DNA of 64,000 bases, from the NCBI GenBank assembly GCA_902511755.1, contig CABXGL010000001.1, positions 1-64,000 on the forward strand, in the 5' to 3' direction. Below the pieces are notes generated by a model, which saw nothing but the letters and a program-made list of their open reading frames with translations, had not been told where the DNA came from and made no database searches. A program made the translations under genes and the position numbers. Positions 55,818-64,000 of this stretch are shown here, one piece after another (the first letter of the stretch is position 1; each line of letters opens with the position of its first letter). The stretch comes from an uncultured Bacteroidota bacterium (GTDB lineage: Bacteria > Bacteroidota > Bacteroidia > Flavobacteriales > Flavobacteriaceae).

Positions 55818-58547
55818 TCAATGAGCCTCATACCAGTTATTTCCAGTACCAATATCAACAACTAAAGGAACATTTAAACTATAAGCAGATTCCATTTCCA
55901 CTTTAATTAAGTTTTTCATTTCTTGCAATTCTGGTTTAAAAATTTCAAAAATTAATTCATCATGAACCTGAACCAACATCTTAGATTTATAGTTATTATT
56001 TTTCATTCTATTATAGATCTTAACCATTGCAAGTTTTATAATATCTGCAGCACTACCCTGAATTGGGGCATTGATTGCATTTCTTTCAGCCCCTCCTTTA
56101 ACAATGTGATTTCTTGAATTAATATCCATTAAATATCTTTTTCTTCCTAAAATTGTTTCTACATATCCATTTTCTCTTGCAAAATTTATTTGATTTGAAA
56201 TATATTTTTTTAATTTAGGATAAGCAGTAAAATAGGATTCTATCAAATTTTTAGATTCAGATCTACTCAAACTAGTTTGGTTACTTAGTCCAAAAGCAGA
56301 AACTCCATAAATTATTCCAAAATTTACTGTTTTGGCATTACTTCTCTGTTCTTGGGAAACATTTTTTATGTTAATATTAAAGACTTTTGCAGCAGTAGAA
56401 GAGTGAATATCTTCATTGTTATTAAAGGCAGAGATCATATTTGAGTCATTACTTAAGGAGGCAATAACTCTTAATTCAATTTGAGAGTAATCTGCAGATA
56501 GCATTACATAATCATTATTTTCACATATAAATGCTTTTCTTATTTCTCTTCCTTTTTTTGTTCTAATTGGAATGTTTTGAAGATTAGGGTTGTTACTACT
56601 TAATCTTCCAGTTGAGGCTACTGCCTGATTAAAAACCGTATGAATTCTTAAACTATCCTTATTTATTTGTTTTGGAAGTGCATCAACATAAGTATTTATT
56701 AATTTTTGTAATGATCTCCAATTTAAAACTTCTGCAACTATTTTATGATCTTTTGCAAGAACAGAAAGAACCTCTTCAGACGTAGAGTATTGTCCTGTTT
56801 TAGTTTTTTTGGGTTTTTCTATTATTTTAAGTTTTTCAAATAAAACTTTACCTAATTGTTTTGGAGAAGCGAGATTAAAATTTTCTTTTGATTGATTAAA
56901 AATATTTTTCTCAATTTTATTAAGATCTGCATTATATTTTGAAGATAATATGTTTAAAAAATTAGAGTCTATTCTAATCCCATTTGATTCCATTGATGCT
57001 AAGACTTTTAATAATGGCATCTCTAAGTTTTGAAATATATCAACCATTTCCCCTTTTTCCAAGTCTTTTAATAATAAATCCGTTAATTGGAAATTTAAAT
57101 CACTTTTCTCCATAGAAAATTCTATAGGATTGTCTAATTTCTTCTCTTTTGTAAAGGATGTTTTATGGCTTAAATATGTTTCACAAATTATATCAAAATC
57201 ATGGCCTAAATCGGGATTAATTAAATAATGAGCAATTTTTGTATCAAAACATTTGCAATTTATAGCTACCCCAATTTGATCGAGAAGTTTCAAGGATTCT
57301 TTAATGTCATATCCAATTATTGTGACATCCTCCTTTTCAAAAAGTGTTTTTAATGAGTCAATGAAAGTCGAATTTTTATTTAATTCTAGGTAGTAACTTT
57401 TGTTTTTGTCCCAAGTAAATGAAATCCCAAAAATGGGTTCATTAATAGAATTTACAAGACTAATGCCTATTTTTTTTTGTCTGAAAATTTTTTCAAACAG
57501 TAGACTTTTCCCCAGATTAGTATAGATTTTTTGATAAAAGTGTTTATTGTCTATAGAACTAGTAGAATTGCTTTTCAATTGAGAAGACAATAATCCTGGG
57601 CTATTAAATAAATCATATTGAGTTTCTTTTGGAGAATCTGGGAATTCAATTGAATTTTCTTTATGAGAAAAAATCTTCATAAAATTTTCAGTCATTCTTT
57701 TAAACTCAAGATCATTAAATATTTCCTTAATTTTTTTTATATCAGGATCTTTTACTTTAAAATTTTTAAGATTATATTCTATAGGTACATTTAAAATTAT
57801 TGTAGCTAGTTTTTTTGATAGGAGTCCTTTTTCTTTATTCTGTTCAATTTTTTCTTTTAATTTTCCAGTTATTTCATGAGTGTTTGCTAAAAGATTTTCC
57901 ATAGAACCATATTTAGCAAGAAATTTTTTAGCGGTTTTTTCTCCAACTCCAGGCAATCCAGGAATATTATCTACAGAATCTCCCATCATACCTAAAAAAT
58001 CGATTACTTGTAAAGGATCTGATATTTCAAATTTTTTCTGCACCTCTTCAACCCCCCATATTTCTATTCCATTTCCCATTCTAGCTGGTCGATACATAAA
58101 TATGTTTTTTGAAACCAATTGCGCAAAATCTTTATCTGGAGTTACCATAAAAACTTCATAATTGTTTTTTTCAGCATTTTTTGCAACAGTTCCTATGATA
58201 TCATCAGCCTCATAACCGCTTTTTACTAAAACAGGTATCTGCATAGCTTTTAAAATATCTTGTATATATGGAACCGCAATTTGAATTGCATCAGGAGTTT
58301 CACTCCTATTAGCTTTATATTCATTAAATATTTTTAATCTATCACTTGAACCTCCTTTATCAAATGCAACGGCTAAATTATCTGGCGATTCCCTTTTAAT
58401 TAGATCTAAGAGTGAATTCATAAATCCCATTACAGCACTTGTATCCATGCCTTTTGAATTAATCCTGGGATTTTTAATAAATGCATAATATCCTCTGAAA
58501 ATAAGAGCATAGGCATCAATCAAAAATAATTTCTTTCTTGGAGACAT
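55818..58547 (-). CDS. polA: DNA polymerase I, with degenerate proofreading domain
   Basis: This 909-residue protein has a 5'-3' exonuclease domain (residues 1 to about 290; FRGYYAFI, GYEADDIIGTVA, MMGDSVDNIPGLPGVGEKTA), a 3'-5' exonuclease-like domain (about 330-500) and a polymerase domain (motif A ADYSQIELRVIA, motif B SNAKTVNFGIIYG, motif C QVHDELIFE). In the proofreading domain the usual D-x-E of motif I is replaced by S-L-V (ISLVN, about residue 360), and motif II lacks the Asp (GYDIKESLKL). The fold stays but metal binding, hence proofreading, is probably lost. The rplM promoter lies just beyond its 3' end. Confidence 0.95.
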   Translation of the reverse strand: MSPRKKLFLIDAYALIFRGYYAFIKNPRINSKGMDTSAVMGFMNSLLDLIKRESPDNLAVAFDKGGSSDRLKIFNEYKANRSETPDAIQIAVPYIQDILKAMQIPVLVKSGYEADDIIGTVAKNAEKNNYEVFMVTPDKDFAQLVSKNIFMYRPARMGNGIEIWGVEEVQKKFEISDPLQVIDFLGMMGDSVDNIPGLPGVGEKTAKKFLAKYGSMENLLANTHEITGKLKEKIEQNKEKGLLSKKLATIILNVPIEYNLKNFKVKDPDIKKIKEIFNDLEFKRMTENFMKIFSHKENSIEFPDSPKETQYDLFNSPGLLSSQLKSNSTSSIDNKHFYQKIYTNLGKSLLFEKIFRQKKIGISLVNSINEPIFGISFTWDKNKSYYLELNKNSTFIDSLKTLFEKEDVTIIGYDIKESLKLLDQIGVAINCKCFDTKIAHYLINPDLGHDFDIICETYLSHKTSFTKEKKLDNPIEFSMEKSDLNFQLTDLLLKDLEKGEMVDIFQNLEMPLLKVLASMESNGIRIDSNFLNILSSKYNADLNKIEKNIFNQSKENFNLASPKQLGKVLFEKLKIIEKPKKTKTGQYSTSEEVLSVLAKDHKIVAEVLNWRSLQKLINTYVDALPKQINKDSLRIHTVFNQAVASTGRLSSNNPNLQNIPIRTKKGREIRKAFICENNDYVMLSADYSQIELRVIASLSNDSNMISAFNNNEDIHSSTAAKVFNINIKNVSQEQRSNAKTVNFGIIYGVSAFGLSNQTSLSRSESKNLIESYFTAYPKLKKYISNQINFARENGYVETILGRKRYLMDINSRNHIVKGGAERNAINAPIQGSAADIIKLAMVKIYNRMKNNNYKSKMLVQVHDELIFEIFKPELQEMKNLIKVEMESAYSLNVPLVVDIGTGNNWYEAH

Positions 58548-58582
58548 TTTATAATTATCAATAGGTCTCTAAATTTAAAAAA

Positions 58583-58608
58583 TATAGCTATGAGATAGCC
58601 TATTTTTT
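58583..58608 (-). other. Hairpin with T run in the polA leader
   Basis: On the minus strand, ATAG-G-CTAT, loop CTC and ATAGCTAT pair with one bulged G, followed by ATTTTTT. It lies between a candidate polA promoter (58670-58677) and the polA start, so it could act as an attenuator. The stem is AT-rich and its strength is doubtful. Confidence 0.25.
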
Positions 58609-58669
58609 TAAAAAATCAACATATAAACATAAATAAAGGAATTAGCGTTTTTGTATTTACATGAGGTAA

Positions 58670-58677
58670 CAAATGTA
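58670..58677 (-). promoter_or_regulatory. Candidate -7 element (TAnnTTTG) for polA
   Basis: Minus-strand TACATTTG is a perfect -7 match about 120 bp upstream of polA. No upstream TTTG at the usual spacing. Confidence 0.3.
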
Positions 58678-58728
58678 AAGTGAGAATTTATGTAATTATT
58701 TAATAAACTCTAATTTTTTAAAAAATGT

Positions 58729-58736
58729 TACTTTTG
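58729..58736 (+). promoter_or_regulatory. Candidate -7 element (TAnnTTTG) for the thioredoxin-like gene
   Basis: TACTTTTG matches the -7 consensus 21 bp before the start codon, suggesting a leader of about 15 nt. The upstream box is not evident. Confidence 0.4.
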
Positions 58737-58757
58737 TATTAATATAAATCTAGATTT

Positions 58758-59054
58758 ATGTCAAAATTTGGTGAGCTTATTGGTTTAGAGGTTCCAATTT
58801 TATTAGATTTTTATACAGATGATAATGACTCTTCATCTGCTATGCATCCTGTTTTAAGAGATGTAGCTGCAGCCATTGGTGATAAAGGGAAAGTAATTAA
58901 AATTAATGTAGATAAGAATAATGAATTAGCTGAGGCACTTAGGGTAAAATTATTACCAACACTAATGATTTATAAAGGTGGAGAAATGGTATGGAGACAG
59001 AGCGGAGAACAAGATGCCAATACTCTAATCAATTTAATTAAGGATTTTATTTAA
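58758..59054 (+). CDS. Thioredoxin-fold protein lacking the CxxC active site
   Basis: This 98-residue protein has the thioredoxin core (VPILLDFYTDD, KVIKINVDKNNELAEALRVKLLPTLMIYKGGEMVWRQSGEQD) including the cis-Pro in LLPT. The active-site segment that would hold WCGPC reads TDDNDSSSAMHP, and the protein has no Cys at all. It therefore cannot do dithiol chemistry and may act as a binding or chaperone-like protein. It overlaps the 3' end of the DUF2723 gene by 4 bp. Confidence 0.87.
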   Translation: MSKFGELIGLEVPILLDFYTDDNDSSSAMHPVLRDVAAAIGDKGKVIKINVDKNNELAEALRVKLLPTLMIYKGGEMVWRQSGEQDANTLINLIKDFI

Positions 59055-62000
59055 TTAGTTAACTTTTCCTTGATCTTCATAAATGATTTAATCTCAGATG
59101 TTATTAATGATCTATCCTCTTCATAATCTTTAAGTACATTTAAAATTTTACTATACTCAAATAGATTATTAGCAATATTTTCTACATATTCAGATTTGTT
59201 TTCTTGAGGCATTTCAATAAAAAGATTTAATCGATCTTTTAACTGATTAGAAATGTTTAAATAAAGGTCTTTAGATAAATTTATGTTTCCGGATTTATAT
59301 AAATATTCTAAAAATGGAGTTAATAAAGTAAAATATTCATAATCACCATAAATTTCTTTAACAAAGTCAGTGCTTTTGACAAAATTTTCAATTGCTTCAC
59401 CAATAAAATTTATATCGTTTGTATTTAAAACGGATTCAAGCAGACTTCGATATCTTTCAGTGTCAGTTATTATATTTTCAGCATAGCTATAAATAGAAAA
59501 ATTAGAAGCTTTTGATTTAGATAATTTAGAGTAGTAATTTAAATTTTGTTGATATTTATGAGACAGATTTTTAAAAAGCTTATTTCCCTTTTTATATTTA
59601 TTTAGCATGTAATAAGTAGAAATATAAGGCTGTAGTAGACTATAAAATCCAAAATATTTTATAGGCATTTTTTCCAATGATAAATCTAAAATTTCTTCAG
59701 CTTCTTCTTTTTTATTATCCTTGATTAATTCCAGAGCTAACCTATGAAGATTTCCTCTAAATGAAATACTGTTTTTCCTTGTTTCAGGGTCGTGATATAT
59801 TTTTTCACTATTGGAATTTCCCCATTCCCATCCTTTAACTATTTTATACATTAATTCAGAATCTATTCTGCCTAATTCATATGGATTTTTTTTATCAATG
59901 GGAGTTTTAATTGGGACTAGTTTGTAAACTAATCCATCTAGTTGTAAGTAATCTTTCATCCATAAGTATTCAGAATCGTTATAGCTTCCACCAGTAAAAT
60001 ATATTGGCCTTTCCCAATCATTGTTAGCTAAAATATCTAACATTAAAAGTTGATTTTTATATAGGCCACTTGTTGGCAAGTCTATATCAATATAATCTAA
60101 TATTAGTGCAGAATCCTTTACTTTAACTAATCCGCTATTTATCACATTTTTTTTATTTACAGAAATTCTGATTTTGTTTGTTGGATAAAAAATCATGTTT
60201 TGAGTAAATTTTGGAACATTATCTAAATCTGCTCCATATTGTTTTAATAGATTACTGTATTTGGTTCTGGGATGGTCACTACTTATCCAGTTCATGAAAT
60301 CTTTTATATCCCACCTGACAGAATCAATAATAGATTCATGCTTTACATAGTCTCTTATACCATATGCATATTGTTTGTGAATTAATTGAGAGGGAATAGG
60401 GGAGCTATTATAAGTTCTTCTTTTCATTTGATCTATATACCAATCAGTAGCTATCAAACTAGTATTTATTGTTCTAACATCTGTTCTATAGCTTTCTATT
60501 TCTTGAGCATACCATAGAGCAAACGTGTCGTTATCTCCTATTGTAAATATCATAGAATCTACGCCTTCATCAATAGAATCCAAATAGGCCTTAGCTAAAG
60601 ATTGCGCGGTATATCTATTAGATCTGTCATGATCGTCCCAATTTTCAAAGGCCATTAAAAGAGGAACAAACATTAATAATATAGCTGTTAGAGGAATGAA
60701 AATTTTATTTTTTATTAAAGATTTGATTTTAAGTTGAACAGACATTAAACTCAAACCAATGAAAATACAAAACACATAAAAGGAACCAACAAGGGCATAG
60801 TCTCTTTCTCTAGGTTCAAAAATTCTCTCATTTACATATACTTTGAGCGCTAGACCAGTAAACAGGAATAATACTATAACGATCCAAAATAGATTTTTAT
60901 CTTTATTAAAAAGGAATAAAAGTCCAATAATTCCTAGAATTAAGGGTAGAAAATAATATTTATTTCTTCCTTTATTATTTAAAACATCTTCTGAAAGATT
61001 TTCTTGAGGGCCAAGCCTTAATCCATCTAAAAAATTTATCCCACTAATCCAGTTGCCATTTAGAAGGTCATATTTCCATTGATTGTCGTTTTGTTTCCCA
61101 GAAAAATTCCACATAAAATATCTCCAATACATTGATCCCATTTGATATTGGAAAAGGTATTTTATATTTGAAAACAAGGTTGGTTTATTAATATCAAGAT
61201 ATCCTCCATATTGGCTTAAAAATTCGTGATATCCATCTGAATCAATGTCTCCTTTATTAAAGCTTGATTGAAATTGATTTACCAGTTGAGCTAAACTTTC
61301 TTCAGATTTATATTCAGTTTTTATTTCAAATGGAAGATGTCCAAAATATTTCATATAGTTTGATGAATGATCTGAGCTCCACATTCTTGGAAGAAATCCT
61401 ACATGGTTAGTATTAGAATTTATTTTTCCATTCTCCCAATCATTTACAATTATATATTTATTTGATTTTATATCTTTTTCATATTTAGGCTTATCATCTT
61501 TATAGGGCTCTTCAGTATCTTGTCCAGCATATGCATCAGAGTACATGGGACCATAAAAAATATGTGTGTCAGGATATTGTTCCAAGTTATAGTAAGCAAG
61601 TAATGCTCTTGCATCTGAAGGCGCATTTTCATTAATAACGGTATTAGCATTGGATCTTATTGGAATCATTAGCCATGAAGAAAAACCAATGAAAACAAAC
61701 ATTATACATAGTAAAAAAGTGTTTGCTCTAACCCAATTTTTTTTTCTTGAAGTTTTAATCCCAAGATAAAATAAAACTATAATTAACAATCCAGAAAAAA
61801 TAGTTCCTGAATTGAAAGGCAGCCCTAAAGTGTTTACAAAAAAGACTTCTAAGTTTCCAAAAAGGCCTAAAGTTGAGGGTAATAATAATTTAAAAATAAA
61901 TAATAAAATTGCAATGGAAATAATATTTGCAGCTATAAAACTTTGAATTGTTGGAGAAGGATTTTTTTTAAAGAAATAAATCATCCCAATTGCAGGAATT

Positions 62001-62593
62001 GCTAGTAATCCCATAAAATGAACTCCAAAAGATAAACCAACAACAAAAGAAATTAGAATTAGCCATTTATCCCCACCCTCCTTATCCATATTTTCTTCCC
62101 ATTTAAATCCAAGCCAAAAAAGTAATGCCATAATCATTGTAGCCATAGCATAAACTTCGGCTTCTACTGCATTAAACCAAAAACTGTCAGAAAACGTAAA
62201 ACATAACGACCCTAGTAATGAAGAGCCAAGGATTAAAGCCGTATTAGAATTAGTAAATTTAGAATCTTTGATTAATATTTTTTTTCCAATTATTGTGATA
62301 GTTAGAAATAAAAAAAGGATAGTTAAAGCGCTCGCAATAACAGACATCATATTTACTGTTAGAGCTATTTTATCTAAATCAGTAGAAAAAGACGAAAAAA
62401 ATGCCCCTAACATTTGAAATAATGGAGCCCCTGGAGGATGGCCGATTTGAAGTTTTGCAGATGTAGAGATATATTCTGCACAATCCCAATAACTGGCGGT
62501 TGGTTCAACAGTGAGAGAATATGTTGTTAAAGCAATAAGAAATGTAATAGAAGCAATAATTTTATTCCATTTCTTAAACTTATTTGCATTCAT
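59051..62593 (-). CDS. DUF2723 family GT-C-like membrane protein with C-terminal helical repeats
   Basis: This 1180-residue protein has about a dozen membrane helices in residues 1-640. The family motif PTASYWDCAEYI (Asp37 and Glu40, after the first helix) and GHPPGAPLFQMLGAFF resemble the catalytic loop of GT-C glycosyltransferases such as protein O-mannosyltransferases. The C-terminal half is soluble (VNERIFEPRERDYALVGSFYVF, GDNDTFALWYAQE, then helical repeats such as HRLALELIKDNKKEEAEEILDLSLEKMP). DUF2723 is widespread in Bacteroidota and is thought to glycosylate exported material; the exact acceptor is unproven. It is divergent from tRNA-Gln. Confidence 0.87.
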   Translation of the reverse strand: MNANKFKKWNKIIASITFLIALTTYSLTVEPTASYWDCAEYISTSAKLQIGHPPGAPLFQMLGAFFSSFSTDLDKIALTVNMMSVIASALTILFLFLTITIIGKKILIKDSKFTNSNTALILGSSLLGSLCFTFSDSFWFNAVEAEVYAMATMIMALLFWLGFKWEENMDKEGGDKWLILISFVVGLSFGVHFMGLLAIPAIGMIYFFKKNPSPTIQSFIAANIISIAILLFIFKLLLPSTLGLFGNLEVFFVNTLGLPFNSGTIFSGLLIIVLFYLGIKTSRKKNWVRANTFLLCIMFVFIGFSSWLMIPIRSNANTVINENAPSDARALLAYYNLEQYPDTHIFYGPMYSDAYAGQDTEEPYKDDKPKYEKDIKSNKYIIVNDWENGKINSNTNHVGFLPRMWSSDHSSNYMKYFGHLPFEIKTEYKSEESLAQLVNQFQSSFNKGDIDSDGYHEFLSQYGGYLDINKPTLFSNIKYLFQYQMGSMYWRYFMWNFSGKQNDNQWKYDLLNGNWISGINFLDGLRLGPQENLSEDVLNNKGRNKYYFLPLILGIIGLLFLFNKDKNLFWIVIVLFLFTGLALKVYVNERIFEPRERDYALVGSFYVFCIFIGLSLMSVQLKIKSLIKNKIFIPLTAILLMFVPLLMAFENWDDHDRSNRYTAQSLAKAYLDSIDEGVDSMIFTIGDNDTFALWYAQEIESYRTDVRTINTSLIATDWYIDQMKRRTYNSSPIPSQLIHKQYAYGIRDYVKHESIIDSVRWDIKDFMNWISSDHPRTKYSNLLKQYGADLDNVPKFTQNMIFYPTNKIRISVNKKNVINSGLVKVKDSALILDYIDIDLPTSGLYKNQLLMLDILANNDWERPIYFTGGSYNDSEYLWMKDYLQLDGLVYKLVPIKTPIDKKNPYELGRIDSELMYKIVKGWEWGNSNSEKIYHDPETRKNSISFRGNLHRLALELIKDNKKEEAEEILDLSLEKMPIKYFGFYSLLQPYISTYYMLNKYKKGNKLFKNLSHKYQQNLNYYSKLSKSKASNFSIYSYAENIITDTERYRSLLESVLNTNDINFIGEAIENFVKSTDFVKEIYGDYEYFTLLTPFLEYLYKSGNINLSKDLYLNISNQLKDRLNLFIEMPQENKSEYVENIANNLFEYSKILNVLKDYEEDRSLITSEIKSFMKIKEKLTN

Positions 62594-62668
62594 TCTACAT
62601 TTGTTTTGAAAGCGAATTTAAACAATATTAATTATTAAATTTTTAAAGATATTTTTAAATATAATTAA

Positions 62669-62699
62669 TTTGCTCAGCAAAAACTTTATATTAAATTTG
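62669..62699 (+). promoter_or_regulatory. Promoter of tRNA-Gln
   Basis: TTTG (62669-62672), a 19-nt spacer and TAAATTTG (62692-62699) match both Bacteroidota boxes exactly. Transcription should start about 7 nt before the mature tRNA. Confidence 0.65.
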
Positions 62700-62712
62700 C
62701 CGAGCATTGTAT

Positions 62713-62785
62713 TGGCCTATGGTGTAACTGGTAACACGTCTGGTTTTGGTCCAGAAGAGTCTAGGTTCGAGCCCTAGTAGGCCAA
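62713..62785 (+). tRNA. tRNA-Gln (anticodon TTG)
   Basis: The acceptor stem TGGCCTA/TAGGCCA pairs perfectly. The anticodon stem TCTGG/CCAGA encloses loop TTTTGGT with anticodon TTG at 62746-62748, and a T-arm with GTTCGA loop (CTAG-G-TTCGAGC-C-CTAG) is present. The CCA end is not encoded. It is a single tRNA with its own promoter. Confidence 0.95.
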
Positions 62786-62835
62786 CTATTTAATTATTAA
62801 GAATGTTGTAAATTATAATTTATGTAGGAATTTTG

Positions 62836-62843
62836 TATATTCG
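62836..62843 (+). promoter_or_regulatory. Possible -7 element upstream of nusA
   Basis: TATATTCG is one base off the -7 consensus and lies between the tRNA and a hairpin. If real, the hairpin would be in the nusA leader. Confidence 0.2.
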
Positions 62844-62860
62844 CACAGCATTATTGAAAA

Positions 62861-62888
62861 AAAGAAGGGGGACATTGTCCCCCTCTTT
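62861..62888 (+). terminator. Hairpin terminator or leader attenuator between tRNA-Gln and nusA
   Basis: GGGGGAC-ATT-GTCCCCC with flanking AAAGA/TCTTT forms a strong stem in an AT-rich context. The following sequence is only loosely T-rich. It may end the tRNA transcript or act in the nusA leader. Confidence 0.6.
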
Positions 62889-62924
62889 ATTAATTAGAAT
62901 TTAATTATAATAAAATTATAGTAA

Positions 62925-64000
62925 ATGGAAAATTTAGCCTTAATCGAATCATTTTCAGAATTTAAAGATGAAAAGTTTATTGACAGAGTTACTCTTATGT
63001 CAATTCTAGAAGAGGTTTTTAGAAATACCTTAAAAAGAAAATATGGAGATGATGACAATTTCGATATAATTATAAATCCCGATAAAGGAGATTTAGAAAT
63101 TTGGAGAAATAGAATTGTAGTAGAAGATGATTCAGTGGAGGATGAAAATCAAGAAATTTCTCTTTCTGAAGCTAGAAAAATTGAACCAGACTTTGAGGTT
63201 GGTGAAGATGTTTCGGAAGAAGTTAAACTAATTGATTTAGGAAGAAGAACTGTATTGGCTCTCAGACAAAACTTGGTTTCAAGAATAAATGAACATGATA
63301 ATGGGATTATATATAAACAATTTATTGATTTGATTGGAGAAATATATACCGCAGAAGTTCATCATATAAGACATAATGTTGTTATACTTTTAGATGACGA
63401 AGGAAATGAATTAATTATGCCAAAAGACAGACAGATCCCCTCCGATTTTTATAGAAAGGGAGACTCTATAAGGGGAATTATAGAATCTGTAGAATTAAAA
63501 GGGAACAAACCATCTATAGTAATGTCTCGAACTTCTCCAAAGTTTTTAGAGAAGTTGTTTGAACAAGATATTCCAGAAGTTTTTGATGGATTGATTTCAG
63601 TCAAGAAAGTTGTTAGAATCCCTGGCGAGAAAGCAAAAGTAGCAGTAGATTCCTATGATGACAGGATAGATCCTGTAGGAGCTTGTGTAGGAATGAAAGG
63701 GTCTAGAATACACGGTATTGTTAGAGAGTTGGGGAATGAAAATATAGATGTTATTAATTATACAAATAATATCCAATTATTGATTACTAGAGCGTTAAGT
63801 CCTGCTAAAATTTCTTCATTAAAAATTAATGAAGAAAATAAAACAGTTGAAGTTTTTATGGACCCAGAACAGGTTTCAAAAGCAATTGGAAGAGGAGGAT
63901 TTAATATTAGGTTAGCAGGTCAGCTAACAGGATATGAAATTGATGTATATAGAGAGGGCGCTGAAGAAGATGTTGAATTAACAGAGTTCTCAGATGAAAT
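62925..64000 (+). CDS. nusA: Transcription termination/antitermination factor NusA, 3' partial
   Basis: The frame opens at 62925 (ATG) and runs off the window end with 358 codons visible. It starts MENLALIESFSEFKDEKFIDR with the N-terminal RNA-polymerase-binding domain, then an S1 domain (LIGEIYTAEVHHIRHNVVILL), a KH1 domain (VGACVGMKGSRIHGIVREL) and KH2 (VSKAIGRGGFNIRLAGQLTGYEI). NusA controls pausing and termination. In most bacteria rimP precedes nusA; here tRNA-Gln and a hairpin do, and no rimP is in the window. Confidence 0.95.
   Translation, partial: MENLALIESFSEFKDEKFIDRVTLMSILEEVFRNTLKRKYGDDDNFDIIINPDKGDLEIWRNRIVVEDDSVEDENQEISLSEARKIEPDFEVGEDVSEEVKLIDLGRRTVLALRQNLVSRINEHDNGIIYKQFIDLIGEIYTAEVHHIRHNVVILLDDEGNELIMPKDRQIPSDFYRKGDSIRGIIESVELKGNKPSIVMSRTSPKFLEKLFEQDIPEVFDGLISVKKVVRIPGEKAKVAVDSYDDRIDPVGACVGMKGSRIHGIVRELGNENIDVINYTNNIQLLITRALSPAKISSLKINEENKTVEVFMDPEQVSKAIGRGGFNIRLAGQLTGYEIDVYREGAEEDVELTEFSDE

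Overview
The window is 64 kb of an AT-rich genome (about 30% GC by eye) that reads as a marine member of Flavobacteriales (Bacteroidota) with a small, compact genome. Evidence for this is a SusC/SusD pair, families largely restricted to Bacteroidota (DUF3078, DUF2480, DUF4270, DUF2723), a suf operon with DUF59 and DUF2480 members, and repeated matches to the Bacteroidota promoter consensus (TTTG, about 19 nt, TAnnTTTG). Convergent gene pairs overlap or nearly touch. Placement in a particular marine clade is inference and was not tested.

Layout. 1-16514 (+) is an accessory region. It holds a DUF255/thioredoxin-fold gene (5' cut, frameshifted), a sulfatase, a periplasmic aspartylglucosaminidase-type Ntn hydrolase, a membrane DUF2231/cytochrome c/LRR protein, SusC, SusD, a strong terminator, a large FG-GAP/ASPIC-UnbV protein and an FAD-dependent lipoprotein with SLH-like C-terminal motifs. 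It looks like a nutrient-uptake locus built around a sulfated glycoconjugate and redox chemistry, with no classical glycoside hydrolase. 16507-19072 carries a GNAT enzyme, lpxH and hflX. 19033-26341 (-) is a complete SUF iron-sulfur assembly operon (sufA, B, C, D, S, E, sufT-like, DUF2480, DUF3078). 26489-31733 has thiL, a Xaa-Pro aminopeptidase and a secreted BNR/Vps10 beta-propeller protein. 31873-35386 (+) is a succinate dehydrogenase operon whose membrane anchor resembles the mycobacterial Sdh1 type and has a Cys/His cluster motif. 35463-38129 (-) has a paraoxonase-like protein and an Ig-like lipoprotein.

38232-41567 (+) has glyS, xthA and an aldo/keto reductase. 41551-45084 (-) has panC, panD, a flippase-like membrane protein and radA. 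45190-47821 (+) has a short GT5-like protein and a DUF4270 lipoprotein interrupted at a G9 tract. 47824-58547 (-) is an information-processing block: polA, rplM, rpsI, rpsB, tsf, pyrH, frr, asnS, rpoN and a GT2 glycosyltransferase. The window ends with a thioredoxin-fold protein lacking CxxC, a large DUF2723 GT-C membrane protein (-), tRNA-Gln (UUG) and the 5' part of nusA (+).

Most notable are: the redox-flavoured SusCD locus; the G9 tract that breaks the DUF4270 surface lipoprotein (phase variation or assembly error); the Rieske-like motif in the Sdh anchor; a DNA polymerase I whose proofreading domain has lost its DxE motif; the use of TTG starts in thiL, rplM and the DUF3078 gene, with the rplM start supported by a full promoter; and convergent genes without space for terminators. 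No CRISPR array, insertion sequence, phage gene or rRNA was seen.
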